A stretch of 64,000 nt of DNA from Proteiniphilum sp. UBA4977 (GTDB lineage: Bacteria; Bacteroidota; Bacteroidia; Bacteroidales; Dysgonomonadaceae). Shown in pieces: positions 47,228 to 56,313 of the stretch. How positions within the stretch are numbered: position 1 is the first letter of the stretch; the number at the start of each line of letters is the position of its first letter. The stretch lies in assembly GCA_002398565.1 (NCBI GenBank), contig DGZP01000112.1, positions 9,364 to 73,363 on the forward strand. Reading direction: 5' to 3'. The position numbers and the translations under genes are program-made. Below the pieces are notes generated by a model, which was not told the DNA's origin, searched no databases, and worked only from the letters and a program-made list of their open reading frames with translations.

Positions 47228-50200
47228 TTAAAATTTCAGATTGACACCAAATGTATAGGTTCTCAATATTGGCAAAGTAGTTTGGGCATTATTAGGTCTT
47301 TGCTCAGGATCGTAACCATTGGGCATATGGTGGAAAGTTAGAAGGTTATGTCCCGACACATATATTTTTGCCTCTTGAACAAGGAAATCTTTTAACAGAT
47401 TCTTAGGAACAGAGTATCCTAACTGAATATTTTTTAAACGCAAGTAAGATCCATTCTGCTTCCAAAATGTAGAAATGGCTGTATTGTTGGCACTCGTTAT
47501 AAACATTCGAGGGTATTTAGAGTCTGTTTCTCCTTCTTGCCACATTCCGTCTCGTTGCCATTCTTGTATTTTCCCCCCATTATTAAACGCAAATGCCAAA
47601 TCGTCTGTAATATACGAATCCCGTTTCCCGACACCTTGGAAGAAAATTGCTAAATCAAAGCTTTTGTATTGTATTGACAAATCCAAACTGTAGGTGTAGC
47701 GAGGGATAGTATTTCCCATATATACATAATCTTCCTCGTTAATAATTCCATCTCCTGCATCAGGAATTCCATCTCCATCGGTATCTATCGTTAATTGATC
47801 GATATATTTAATGTCCCCCCCTTGTAAGGTGCCAAATTGCTTCACAGGATAGTTTTTAGCTTCTTCAAAGGAAGAAAATAAGCCGTCGGCCTCTAATCCC
47901 CATAGGGCATTCATGGGAAGACCTTCTTTCAAAATGGTGATATTGGAAATAGTAGCCTCTTCTCCGAGGTCTATGACTTCATTCTTAACATCAGAAAGGG
48001 TGGTAGCTATACGGTATGAAAAATCTCCACGTTTATCATTGTATGAAAGACTCAAGTCCCATCCCTTATTTCCTACTTGACCTATGTTTAATATTGGCTT
48101 GTTGCTGAAACCTAATACTCCGGGTATGTCATAACCATATAGAATATCCGATGTTTTTCTGTCGTAGTAATCAAAAATCAGTTCAATCTTATTATTTAAG
48201 AATCCTAGATCCAAGCCTATATCGATCATTTCTGTTGTTTCCCAACGGATATCCCTTGCTGCAAATTGTGTAGCTATGTAACCTTCATGTATCGTGCCAT
48301 TGATAATAGTCCAATCTTTCAGATCGATAGTCATATAGGCCGGGTAACGGTTGTTTAACGCAGATTCATTTCCGAGTTTACCCCAAGAACCCCTGAGTTT
48401 GGCGTTACTTAACCAATTTCTGGTTCCACCCATAAAGGCTTCTTCGGATATACGCCATCCTGCCGAGAAAGAAGGAAAGATACCCCACCTATATCCCTTG
48501 GCAAATCTCGAAGAAGCATCTCTACGCAAGTTAGCTTCAAGTAGATATTTGCCAGCATAATCATAATTAACTCTCCCAAAATAAGACAGATGACTTAGTT
48601 CTGAGGCATTACCATTACCTTTTTGATTTTCTTCAGGAAAAGAACTTAACACTTCATATTCGAATATTGAACCTTGTCTACTAGCCGTAAGCGACTCAAA
48701 GCGATTCGTCCGTCGTTCGAAACCTCCTAATAGTGCAATATTATGTTCCTCAAAACTTTGGTTGAAGTTAGCCAATAGAGTCAGGTGTTGATCCAAGTAA
48801 TATCTGTCGATAACTTCCAGTACTCTCAGTGATGGGGAAAGGGTCTTAAATGTTCCGTCAATCTCGTAATACTCAATAGGTTTAACATCTTTTTTATAAT
48901 TTTCGTAATTTACTTTAGGACTGTACGACAAATCGAACCGAAGATTCTCAACCGGCCTATATGCTAATTTCAACTTAACTAATCCTTCTGTATATAGCCC
49001 ATTGTTATAACCTACGTCTTTAGCTCGGGACCTAGCATAGGTATTACTACCTAACTGAACATACGCAAATTGACCCTCTTTGTTTATATGACTGTAGATA
49101 GGAGCTGTCCTTCTGACCGCACCTAACGTAGCAGCTGCGTCATGAGGTTCGTTTACCTGTGAGTATCTGGCAGAAGCATCGATGCCCGCTGAAAGTTTGG
49201 AAGAAAACTGGTAATCTGTATTCACCCTGAAAGTATAACGTTTCAATTCAGTGTCAGGTAAAATACCCTCTTGATCTATGGTATTGAATGCTCCGTAAGC
49301 TTTTAGTTTATCAGTACCTCCAGTAAAGCTTAATCCATATTGTTGTTGAACGGCTGTTGATTTGTAGGTCAGGGCTTCCCAGTCAGTATCGGGATAAGTA
49401 AAAGGATCGAGGGCCATGTTATTCCTGTAATTCTCAATATATTCCTCTCCAAATAGTGGACTTCCAGGGCTACCGTCAGCTTTTCTTGTATCATTTATCG
49501 CTGCGATATCATAATATTTCAGATAATCTAATGAGCCCAAAAATTGGGGGATATTAGCAGGTTCTTGAAATCCCAAGTTACTGAAAAAATTAACAGCAAA
49601 TTCACCTGATTTAGCTCTTTTCGTCGTTATTAGAATTACCCCGCTTCCTGCACGTAAACCGTAAATTGCAGAAGAGGCAGCATCTTTTAAAATAGTAATG
49701 CTTTCAATATCATTTGGATTGACTCCGTTCAAAGATCCTTCAAGACCGTCAATCAATACCAACGGGTTGTTGTTATTTAATGTACCAATACCTCTAATCC
49801 TGATTTCATCCCCTTCTTTGCCAGGTTGTCCGGTCGTAGAACTTACCGTTACTCCGGAAACCAACCCTTGCAAAGCCAAGGTAGCATTGGCTATCGGTCT
49901 TTTAGTTATTTCTTCTCCTTTAACAGCCGCAACGGCACCTGTAAGATTCTCTTTTTTTTGCGTACCATATCCTACAACTATAATCTCATCTAATAATTTG
50001 GTGTCTTCTGTAAGTACTATGTTCAAATGTGTATTGTTGCCTGTTTTTATTTGTTCCGTGGTATACCCTATATAAGAAACGACTATTATATCTCCGGGGC
50101 ATGCTTTAATAGTAAACTGTCCATCCAGATCAGTAGCAGTTCCAGTAAATTTATCCCTGAGTGTAATGGTAGCACCTATAATCGGTACTTGTGAATTGTC

Positions 50201-50395
50201 TGTAACTGATCCGGTATAGGTTATCTTTTCTTGCTGGAAACTATTTGTATCAATTCCAGAAGTAATATCTGCTACTGCACGAAGGCTACATAGAAGCAAA
50301 ACAAATGCAATTTGCATAGAGAAAAACAGTTGTCGGTATGTTGTTCTCTCAGATTTGTATAGCTTAAAAAAACAATGTTTTTTCATGATTCCCAT
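47228..50395 (-). CDS. susC-like: SusC/RagA-family TonB-dependent transporter (pair 3)
   Basis: A 1055-residue outer-membrane protein with a long leader to about residue 43; Met4 is an alternative start. A carboxypeptidase-regulatory-like domain covers about 57-130, then LLDEIIVVGYGTQ at 134-146. The plug has ESITILKDAASSAIYGLRAGSGVILITT, and the barrel ends YTFGVNLKF. There is no STN domain. With SusD pair 3 it forms the third glycan uptake complex of the window. It follows the BspA-like gene by 13 bases. Confidence 0.96.
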   Translation of the reverse strand: MGIMKKHCFFKLYKSERTTYRQLFFSMQIAFVLLLCSLRAVADITSGIDTNSFQQEKITYTGSVTDNSQVPIIGATITLRDKFTGTATDLDGQFTIKACPGDIIVVSYIGYTTEQIKTGNNTHLNIVLTEDTKLLDEIIVVGYGTQKKENLTGAVAAVKGEEITKRPIANATLALQGLVSGVTVSSTTGQPGKEGDEIRIRGIGTLNNNNPLVLIDGLEGSLNGVNPNDIESITILKDAASSAIYGLRAGSGVILITTKRAKSGEFAVNFFSNLGFQEPANIPQFLGSLDYLKYYDIAAINDTRKADGSPGSPLFGEEYIENYRNNMALDPFTYPDTDWEALTYKSTAVQQQYGLSFTGGTDKLKAYGAFNTIDQEGILPDTELKRYTFRVNTDYQFSSKLSAGIDASARYSQVNEPHDAAATLGAVRRTAPIYSHINKEGQFAYVQLGSNTYARSRAKDVGYNNGLYTEGLVKLKLAYRPVENLRFDLSYSPKVNYENYKKDVKPIEYYEIDGTFKTLSPSLRVLEVIDRYYLDQHLTLLANFNQSFEEHNIALLGGFERRTNRFESLTASRQGSIFEYEVLSSFPEENQKGNGNASELSHLSYFGRVNYDYAGKYLLEANLRRDASSRFAKGYRWGIFPSFSAGWRISEEAFMGGTRNWLSNAKLRGSWGKLGNESALNNRYPAYMTIDLKDWTIINGTIHEGYIATQFAARDIRWETTEMIDIGLDLGFLNNKIELIFDYYDRKTSDILYGYDIPGVLGFSNKPILNIGQVGNKGWDLSLSYNDKRGDFSYRIATTLSDVKNEVIDLGEEATISNITILKEGLPMNALWGLEADGLFSSFEEAKNYPVKQFGTLQGGDIKYIDQLTIDTDGDGIPDAGDGIINEEDYVYMGNTIPRYTYSLDLSIQYKSFDLAIFFQGVGKRDSYITDDLAFAFNNGGKIQEWQRDGMWQEGETDSKYPRMFITSANNTAISTFWKQNGSYLRLKNIQLGYSVPKNLLKDFLVQEAKIYVSGHNLLTFHHMPNGYDPEQRPNNAQTTLPILRTYTFGVNLKF

Positions 50396-50408
50396 TAATT
50401 AATCCTAC

Positions 50409-51023
50409 TTACTTTATTTTAACTGTATATTTCCTTCGATTCGGAGCAGGAAAGAGATCCATTTTACTTTCGTCGCTCACGTAGATAGTCAGATTTTTAT
50501 TATTTAAATCGAATGGTGCATTGTTGGGATCTCCACTACCCTCCACTTCACGTAAATTTACAGCTTTGCTCAAATCGACTGTAGTTAACGAACGGCATTG
50601 GCTAAACGCTCCTCTCTTTATCACTCTCATAGATGGCAGTTCCACAGAGGTCAAACTTCTACAACCATTAAAAGCAAGAGCTTGAATTATCACTCCCTGC
50701 GGGATCGAGACATGCTCTAACCTAACAGCACCTTCCAGCGCCCTTGCGTTCACTCTTCTCACATTTGGCATATTGACTGTATCCAATCGAATACAATTTT
50801 TCAATGCACCGGATTCAATGATACTCACATTGTTAAAATCAACGGAAGTGATGGTTGGATTATCACTCAATACCCCTCGTTTAATCGATGATGCTTCATC
50901 CGGTATCACTATTTCGGCAGGAGGATTTATCCAGCCAACCAAGGCTTCATCCTCAATTATATGCTGGGAAAAAACATTTAAAGACAGCATCGACAGAAAG
51001 AATAAAAACGTCATTTTTTTCAT
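50409..51023 (-). CDS. BspA-type leucine-rich-repeat protein, exported
   Basis: A 204-residue protein with a signal peptide ending NVFSQ (residue 19). Residues about 55-165 are BspA-like LRR_5 repeats of about 23 residues: ITSVDFNNVSIIESGALKNC, LDTVNMPNVRRVNARALEGA, LEHVSIPQGVIIQALAFNGC and LTSVELPSMRVIKRGAFSQC. This repeat type mediates binding to proteins or glycans. Being first before SusC pair 3 suggests an accessory surface or periplasmic role, but no lipobox is present. The function is not determined. Confidence 0.82.
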   Translation of the reverse strand: MKKMTFLFFLSMLSLNVFSQHIIEDEALVGWINPPAEIVIPDEASSIKRGVLSDNPTITSVDFNNVSIIESGALKNCIRLDTVNMPNVRRVNARALEGAVRLEHVSIPQGVIIQALAFNGCRSLTSVELPSMRVIKRGAFSQCRSLTTVDLSKAVNLREVEGSGDPNNAPFDLNNKNLTIYVSDESKMDLFPAPNRRKYTVKIK

Positions 51024-51057
51024 GATTGTAAATCTTTAAATTGTTAATTTATCATAT

Positions 51058-52548
51058 TTATCGTATCTCCCCAACAAAAGGAAATACAGGTAAGCCGGCG
51101 GCATTAAAAAGATTCGCTTTGTCTGTGTTATTGAATAAATACCTTGCGATCTTTGGTTTGGAGATATCCGGATGAGAGACAATCAACGTATCGTCCCTGA
51201 CCTCTGCGACGGCTGGGAAGAACTTACCATCTTCACCAGCAATAAAAATATCTTCTAATTTTTCACCTCCTATATAAAGTCCTTCGCTATCATAAAAAGA
51301 GATCTCCAAGGTTGAATTTTCAATTTTCACATCTTTCATTTGCGGACACATGCTTGCAATATCCTTTTTCCCGTACACTTTATTTAGTGCCATGGCTGCG
51401 AATCGCTGTCCATAAGGTTGTTTATGGGGAGGGTGCAAATCATTCAGAAGCCCAATGTCCATAGTGCAAAATACATAATTGCTTAGCGTCTTGTTCTGAT
51501 TCAGCTGGGCCATACGAAGCGTGTATCCATTCAACAGATCATAACCCTTGTAGGCGGTCAGTTGTCCTATAATCACCGGTAATTCCTCATTGTTAAAAGC
51601 ACTTCGCCATGTACGTGTCAAAGAAGCCAATTGATGCTGATATTCACGAGCTAACCCCACATTAGACGTCCCATGATACCATAATACACCCGAAAGCGTA
51701 TAAGGGGTACAGGGAGCAATCATTCCATTATATAACACACCGTATTTTCTGAAATCACGTTCAAGCATCAACACGCTCTGTGGTTTTTTAGGTCTGACTA
51801 TTAATTCACCTCTTCTAAATTTTTCCAAATCTCGTGCATAGTCAGCATTGTCTTGCTCATAATCTTTTTCCCAAACATCCCAACGTTTAACGACATTCTG
51901 CAATAACGGATCTGACATAATCGCGGTTGTGGAAATCCAAGACTCTATGGGAGTCCCTCCCCAAGAAGCATTTATTATTCCGACAGGAACATCCAACTGT
52001 TTGTGTAAGTCTAAAGCAAAGTAATAACTCATCGCGGAAAAGTTTGCAGCCGATTCTGGACTACATATCTCCCACACCGTTCCTTCGGCAAAATGATCAA
52101 CCTCCGTCTCTGATTTTTGTCTGCCGACCTTGAATAAACGAATATGAGAATTTTTTGCCTTTGGAAGCATTGTTTTAGCTTGCGTATCTTTACTCATTTC
52201 AAATTGCATATTCGATTGTCCCGAGCTAAGCCACACTTCTCCTATTAAAACATTATTTACTGTAACTTGATTATTACCGGTAAAACATATTGTATAAGGT
52301 CCTCCTGCCGAAGGAGTATTGATCCAACTTATCCATTTCCCTTGCTTGTCAGCTACAGTTTCATAAGTCTTGTTATCCCAGGTTACAGTTATGACAAGCT
52401 TCGTCCCTGGATTTTCGGTGCCCCATAGAGCGACTTCACTATTCTGCTTCAACACCATATGATCTGCGATAATCGCGGGCAACTGTATATCCGCTCTTAC
52501 GATAGCAGCACAAAACAAAATAATTATTACGAAAATGATCTTTCTCAT
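51058..52548 (-). CDS. Sialate O-acetylesterase-family (SASA) carbohydrate esterase
   Basis: The start at 52548 (MRKIIFVIIILFCAAIVRA) gives a clean signal peptide; an in-frame ATG at 52599 would add 17 residues with no signal character. The mature protein begins DIQLPAIIADHMVLKQ, the family's usual opening. GEVWLSSGQSNMQFEM holds the SGNH nucleophile Ser112, and MDIGLLNDLHPPHK holds the Asp-x-x-His pair. The 496-residue length is normal. It shares this layout with the truncated paralog at 1-1233. It likely removes O-acetyl groups that would block glycosidases and sulfatases. Confidence 0.92.
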   Translation of the reverse strand: MRKIIFVIIILFCAAIVRADIQLPAIIADHMVLKQNSEVALWGTENPGTKLVITVTWDNKTYETVADKQGKWISWINTPSAGGPYTICFTGNNQVTVNNVLIGEVWLSSGQSNMQFEMSKDTQAKTMLPKAKNSHIRLFKVGRQKSETEVDHFAEGTVWEICSPESAANFSAMSYYFALDLHKQLDVPVGIINASWGGTPIESWISTTAIMSDPLLQNVVKRWDVWEKDYEQDNADYARDLEKFRRGELIVRPKKPQSVLMLERDFRKYGVLYNGMIAPCTPYTLSGVLWYHGTSNVGLAREYQHQLASLTRTWRSAFNNEELPVIIGQLTAYKGYDLLNGYTLRMAQLNQNKTLSNYVFCTMDIGLLNDLHPPHKQPYGQRFAAMALNKVYGKKDIASMCPQMKDVKIENSTLEISFYDSEGLYIGGEKLEDIFIAGEDGKFFPAVAEVRDDTLIVSHPDISKPKIARYLFNNTDKANLFNAAGLPVFPFVGEIR

Positions 52549-52622
52549 ATTTTTTAGTTTAATTTTATACAAGTCAACAACCAATCGTTTACATGGCAAC
52601 CACTATTAGCAGGTATATTTTT

Positions 52623-53936
52623 TCAAAATTTCTGCAATTCTTCTTCCCCTGGATATCTGTGGTTCTCATCTTTGGCAGTCACCTCTACATCCCCATTGAC
52701 CATCTTGATCTCAATCGGCACCAAAGTGAGTCCTTGCCTGTTTATCGTGTAAGCTGACCCACTCAAATCTTTATTTTTCGCGTCTTCCGGTTCCAACGGC
52801 GGGTTATCGGCATTCGTAAAAGCCGTGCACCACCATCTTCCTTCCTTATCTTGAAAAGGGGTTCCATGACCTAAAAAACGACCGGCAAACTTCCGCGGGC
52901 CATAAGGTCCGGTCACGCTGTCTGCGGTGCAATAATAAAGGTTATAAGTACCTCTTCTCATATTGTCGGTACTCCATGCTGTACCAAACAATACATACTT
53001 ATTTTCAAATTTGACAATGTATGCTCCTTCATGCCCTAAATACCGATCTTGGGGATTGAGTAATTTATGGAATCCATCGAAACCGGAAAAATCTTTTTTA
53101 AGTTTTCTTATTTCGGTACAGTTCGTTATCAACCAAGGGGTCTCGTCGTCATCTATAAACAACGCAGGATCGCGATGAAAACCAAAATCAAGGGCCATCG
53201 GCTCCTCGTAGGGACCTTTTAATTCACTCCCCTTTGTCAACATCAGATTGGCCATTCTCATGTTGGTGGTATGCACAATCACCCATCGTCCATTCACAAA
53301 ATGAATCTCCGGAGCCCAAATCGCAGGAGTAATATCCCTTTTCTCCGCGGCAGCTATCAATTCTTGTCCAAAGACTCCATTCTTTGCTTCCCAGATAACC
53401 CCCAGATCTTCCCAGTCGACAAGATTCTTACTCCTCCACGATTGTGTTGCCGGAAGTTGATCAGGGAAATTAACCAAGCCTCTCGTGCAAGAGAGATAAT
53501 AATATCCATCGGGGGCAAGCTGAATAAAAGGGTCTCTCATCTGTTCCCTTAGTACAAGTACGGCTTTATTATGGTTTTTTACCGTCTGCAGCAACTCCTT
53601 TCTCCCTTGCACTTTTCCACCACCACTTCTATTACTAAGCCACTGGGCAAACTGATCAGGATCAAGAACAGATTTTATACTTTCTTGGGTTTTAAGCCGA
53701 ATCTTATTTAGTTGAAGTTCTCTTTCTTTTCGACTCAATGATTTATCAGATCGTACGGCTTGAACATTCTCCCGATGAATTTCATCTATTTCTCTTACGT
53801 CTATTCGTTGTTGTCTCGTGAGAATAATATCCTTATACGGACCAGACTTCACTGGCTGCTGAGCAGTTATGTCTAAAATATGTAAAGAATTGAACAATAG
53901 CGCAAACAAACTGATTATCAGGTATTTTCTTTTCAT
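52623..53936 (-). CDS. GH43-like glycosidase with N-terminal Spy-like helical domain
   Basis: A 437-residue protein with a signal peptide ending DITAQ (residue 26). Residues about 33-103 are charged helices with LTxxQ-like spots (IILTRQQRIDV, VLDPDQFAQW), similar in style to the Spy-like proteins of the window. Residues 125-430 form a GH43-type propeller: MRDPFIQLAPDGYYYL with Asp135, IWAPEIHFVNGRW, HRDPALFIDDDETPW with Asp256, and GHEGAYIVKFENKYVLFG with Glu303. All three expected acidic residues are present, unlike in the paralog at 31320-32405. It lies 64 bases after the FAD enzyme gene with no terminator visible between them. Confidence 0.85.
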   Translation of the reverse strand: MKRKYLIISLFALLFNSLHILDITAQQPVKSGPYKDIILTRQQRIDVREIDEIHRENVQAVRSDKSLSRKERELQLNKIRLKTQESIKSVLDPDQFAQWLSNRSGGGKVQGRKELLQTVKNHNKAVLVLREQMRDPFIQLAPDGYYYLSCTRGLVNFPDQLPATQSWRSKNLVDWEDLGVIWEAKNGVFGQELIAAAEKRDITPAIWAPEIHFVNGRWVIVHTTNMRMANLMLTKGSELKGPYEEPMALDFGFHRDPALFIDDDETPWLITNCTEIRKLKKDFSGFDGFHKLLNPQDRYLGHEGAYIVKFENKYVLFGTAWSTDNMRRGTYNLYYCTADSVTGPYGPRKFAGRFLGHGTPFQDKEGRWWCTAFTNADNPPLEPEDAKNKDLSGSAYTINRQGLTLVPIEIKMVNGDVEVTAKDENHRYPGEEELQKF

Positions 53937-54000
53937 TTTCTCCTAATTATTATCATCCATATTCATCTGCAAATTCGCAAAAAGTCCACATTTCAAATTT

Positions 54001-56310
54001 CTATTCTTCCGAACGCACCTGAATACCAAATAAGGAAACAGGGATATTTTCGGTCGCGTTGCCGAATGTTAATTTCAAATAATCGGTTTCTACAACAGCA
54101 GGGAACGAGAGTTTCAGCTGGGTCTGGAAGTTCCCGTTCTGTTGCACCAGCACCTCTTTCCCGTCCGACACCGCCACCGATTCCACGCAAAAAGGCATCC
54201 TACTGTCATGATGTCCCCACTGCACCGATTCCATGGGGTGGTCGTAGTCCGTATCGGCAAACAGCGTGATCCCTTTGATCTTCTTCGGTTCTTTCCAGGT
54301 GATTGTGACTGTCGGCGTTTTATCCTCCAAATCGGCCACCCATGCATTCGGTTTTTCTACCGGCCGATACGGGGAAGTCCTCAGGTTTTCTTTCGAGAAA
54401 CAGGTGATCGCCGGATTTATGTGCATGGCGATGTTCTGTCCTTGCGGTCGGCGTTCCGGGCACCAAAACTCAAAAGCCTCCACCCCGATGTCTCCCGGGG
54501 GCTCTTGTTTTCCCCAATTCGACACGGCCGGCACAATTTTGTTAAATACCGAGACCAACCCAGTTATCAATTCCTGTGATGTCTGTATGCTGGCATGCTC
54601 ATTGTGCATAAAGCAGACAAAAGCATAACAATCGGCAGGTATAGTAGCAGTGAAAGGCAGCGTCACCTCATTTTCCCCTTCCCTCAGGTCAACCACTATC
54701 GTCTCCAGGGTGATATCCGGCGTATGATTGAAAGGTTTGGAACTGATCCGCAACTCAATCGTTTGCTTCACCGCTTTCGCTGCCTTCATACGCACCCCTA
54801 CCTCCGGCATCTTTCCGGCGGTGACAGGAAGCATCTGGGCAGCCGACTGGTTCAGGCCTTTCCTTTCACCGTTGAAAGGAATTTCACGCAATCGCAGTTC
54901 GGAAGAAACCCGGATATCGGCCTCTTTCAGGAGCTCATCCGCATATTGGATTTCAGACTGGGGCAGATACGCTCCCGCTTTGATCAGATTTTGTTGGAGT
55001 TGCTTTATTTTATCCGGCTCCATCAGCTGGGCGGGCGTATAACCCCGGTTGACACACAATGCCGCAGCCGTGCCCACGGCCTGGCCGCCAGCCGCGGTCG
55101 TGGCCATCACCCGGCAAGAGGCAAATGCCACGTGCGAAGCGCTAATGATCCTTCCCGCCAAAAACATATTCTCTATATCGGGCGTGACATAGCAGCGGTA
55201 AGGTATCTGGTACATTCCCTTGGCGTGCCATTGGTGGCATGCCTTCTTCGATTTGCTGAACACCCCGTCCGCGGGATGCAAGTCCAACGACCATCCCCCG
55301 AACGCCACCACGTCGGGATGATTCCTTTGTTCCACCACATCTTGCTGCTGCAGCATGTAATGACCTAGGAAACGGCGGCTTTCCCGCTTCCCGGGGATAT
55401 TCCCGACCCATTCCAATGTCAGGTTCTCAACCCCTTGGAATTTACCGGAATTCTTGATATAATCCCATATCCCGTAAATGACCTCCCACAAGGTATATTT
55501 TATATCTTCCGCCTCATAGATGGTGTCCAATCGCCCGCCATACTCGATCCACCAAAACTTGCACCCCAATTGCCGAGGGTTAAAATAATCGGGATTGCTG
55601 ATCCGGTTCACACGTTGCACGATCTCTTCCTTGCCCATGGCAAAGTGGGGAGGCATATAAGTGACCGGTTTGCCGGCGTCTTTGGTGTAAAAGAAGATGG
55701 AGTGCCCTAATTTCTCCCCATAATCCGCTTTGTCGGGAGCAAACTTCTCGTCCAACTCCTCCCTGTCTTCGGCACCCACCCTGAAAGTGGCACCGCCCAA
55801 ATAACCGATCAGCCCGTCTCCGGTGGAGTCGCAAAAATATTTTCCCCTGAAAGTATATTCCGTCTGATTCTGTGGATTAAACGCGGTAATGGAAGATATT
55901 CTTTTTTCATCTGATTTCTCCACACCAAAGATTACGGTATTCAGATAAAGTGAGATATTCTTTTCGGCCAGCACCTTATCCATGACGACCATGTCGAATA
56001 GCACCGGGTTGCCCTCTTTGTTCCGGTAGGTGTTCTCCACCAGGATCTCGTCAAGAATACCGCCTTCACGCGCCCACCGGTTGTTGTTGCCCATGTGTGA
56101 GGTCGCACCCAATATCCACAACCGCACCTCACTCGAGGCGTTCCCTCCCAGCACCGGACGGTCTTGTATCAAAGCGACTTTAATTCCCGACCGTGCGGCC
56201 GAGATGGCGGCACAGACTCCGGCCATGCCTCCGCCTGCCACCACAAAATCCACATCTACCTCCACCCTCTTGTGTGAACGTCCCTCTCCTGTATATACAC
56301 TCTCAATCAT
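54001..56310 (-). CDS. FAD-dependent oxidoreductase (FAD_oxidored family), cytoplasmic
   Basis: A 769-residue protein without a signal peptide. The FAD-binding Rossmann motif is DFVVAGGGMAGVCAAISAA at about 21-39, followed by LIQDRPVLGGNASSE. CDSTGDGLIGYLGGATFR and NMFLAGRIISASHVAFAS with AAGGQAVGTAAAL are further flavin-site blocks. From about 480 there is a beta-sandwich-rich C-terminal region. Family members occur in many glycan loci and are thought to oxidise sugars or sugar acids, but few have known substrates. It follows the symporter by 3 bases, so the two are surely co-expressed. Base composition looks richer in G+C than the genes on its left. Confidence 0.85.
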   Translation of the reverse strand: MIESVYTGEGRSHKRVEVDVDFVVAGGGMAGVCAAISAARSGIKVALIQDRPVLGGNASSEVRLWILGATSHMGNNNRWAREGGILDEILVENTYRNKEGNPVLFDMVVMDKVLAEKNISLYLNTVIFGVEKSDEKRISSITAFNPQNQTEYTFRGKYFCDSTGDGLIGYLGGATFRVGAEDREELDEKFAPDKADYGEKLGHSIFFYTKDAGKPVTYMPPHFAMGKEEIVQRVNRISNPDYFNPRQLGCKFWWIEYGGRLDTIYEAEDIKYTLWEVIYGIWDYIKNSGKFQGVENLTLEWVGNIPGKRESRRFLGHYMLQQQDVVEQRNHPDVVAFGGWSLDLHPADGVFSKSKKACHQWHAKGMYQIPYRCYVTPDIENMFLAGRIISASHVAFASCRVMATTAAGGQAVGTAAALCVNRGYTPAQLMEPDKIKQLQQNLIKAGAYLPQSEIQYADELLKEADIRVSSELRLREIPFNGERKGLNQSAAQMLPVTAGKMPEVGVRMKAAKAVKQTIELRISSKPFNHTPDITLETIVVDLREGENEVTLPFTATIPADCYAFVCFMHNEHASIQTSQELITGLVSVFNKIVPAVSNWGKQEPPGDIGVEAFEFWCPERRPQGQNIAMHINPAITCFSKENLRTSPYRPVEKPNAWVADLEDKTPTVTITWKEPKKIKGITLFADTDYDHPMESVQWGHHDSRMPFCVESVAVSDGKEVLVQQNGNFQTQLKLSFPAVVETDYLKLTFGNATENIPVSLFGIQVRSEE

Positions 56311-56313
56311 ACG

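Noticed and set aside
54595..55368. 257-codon open frame on the plus strand
   Set aside because: It is antisense to the FAD oxidoreductase in a G+C-rich stretch where stops are rare; the minus-strand protein has full flavin motifs.
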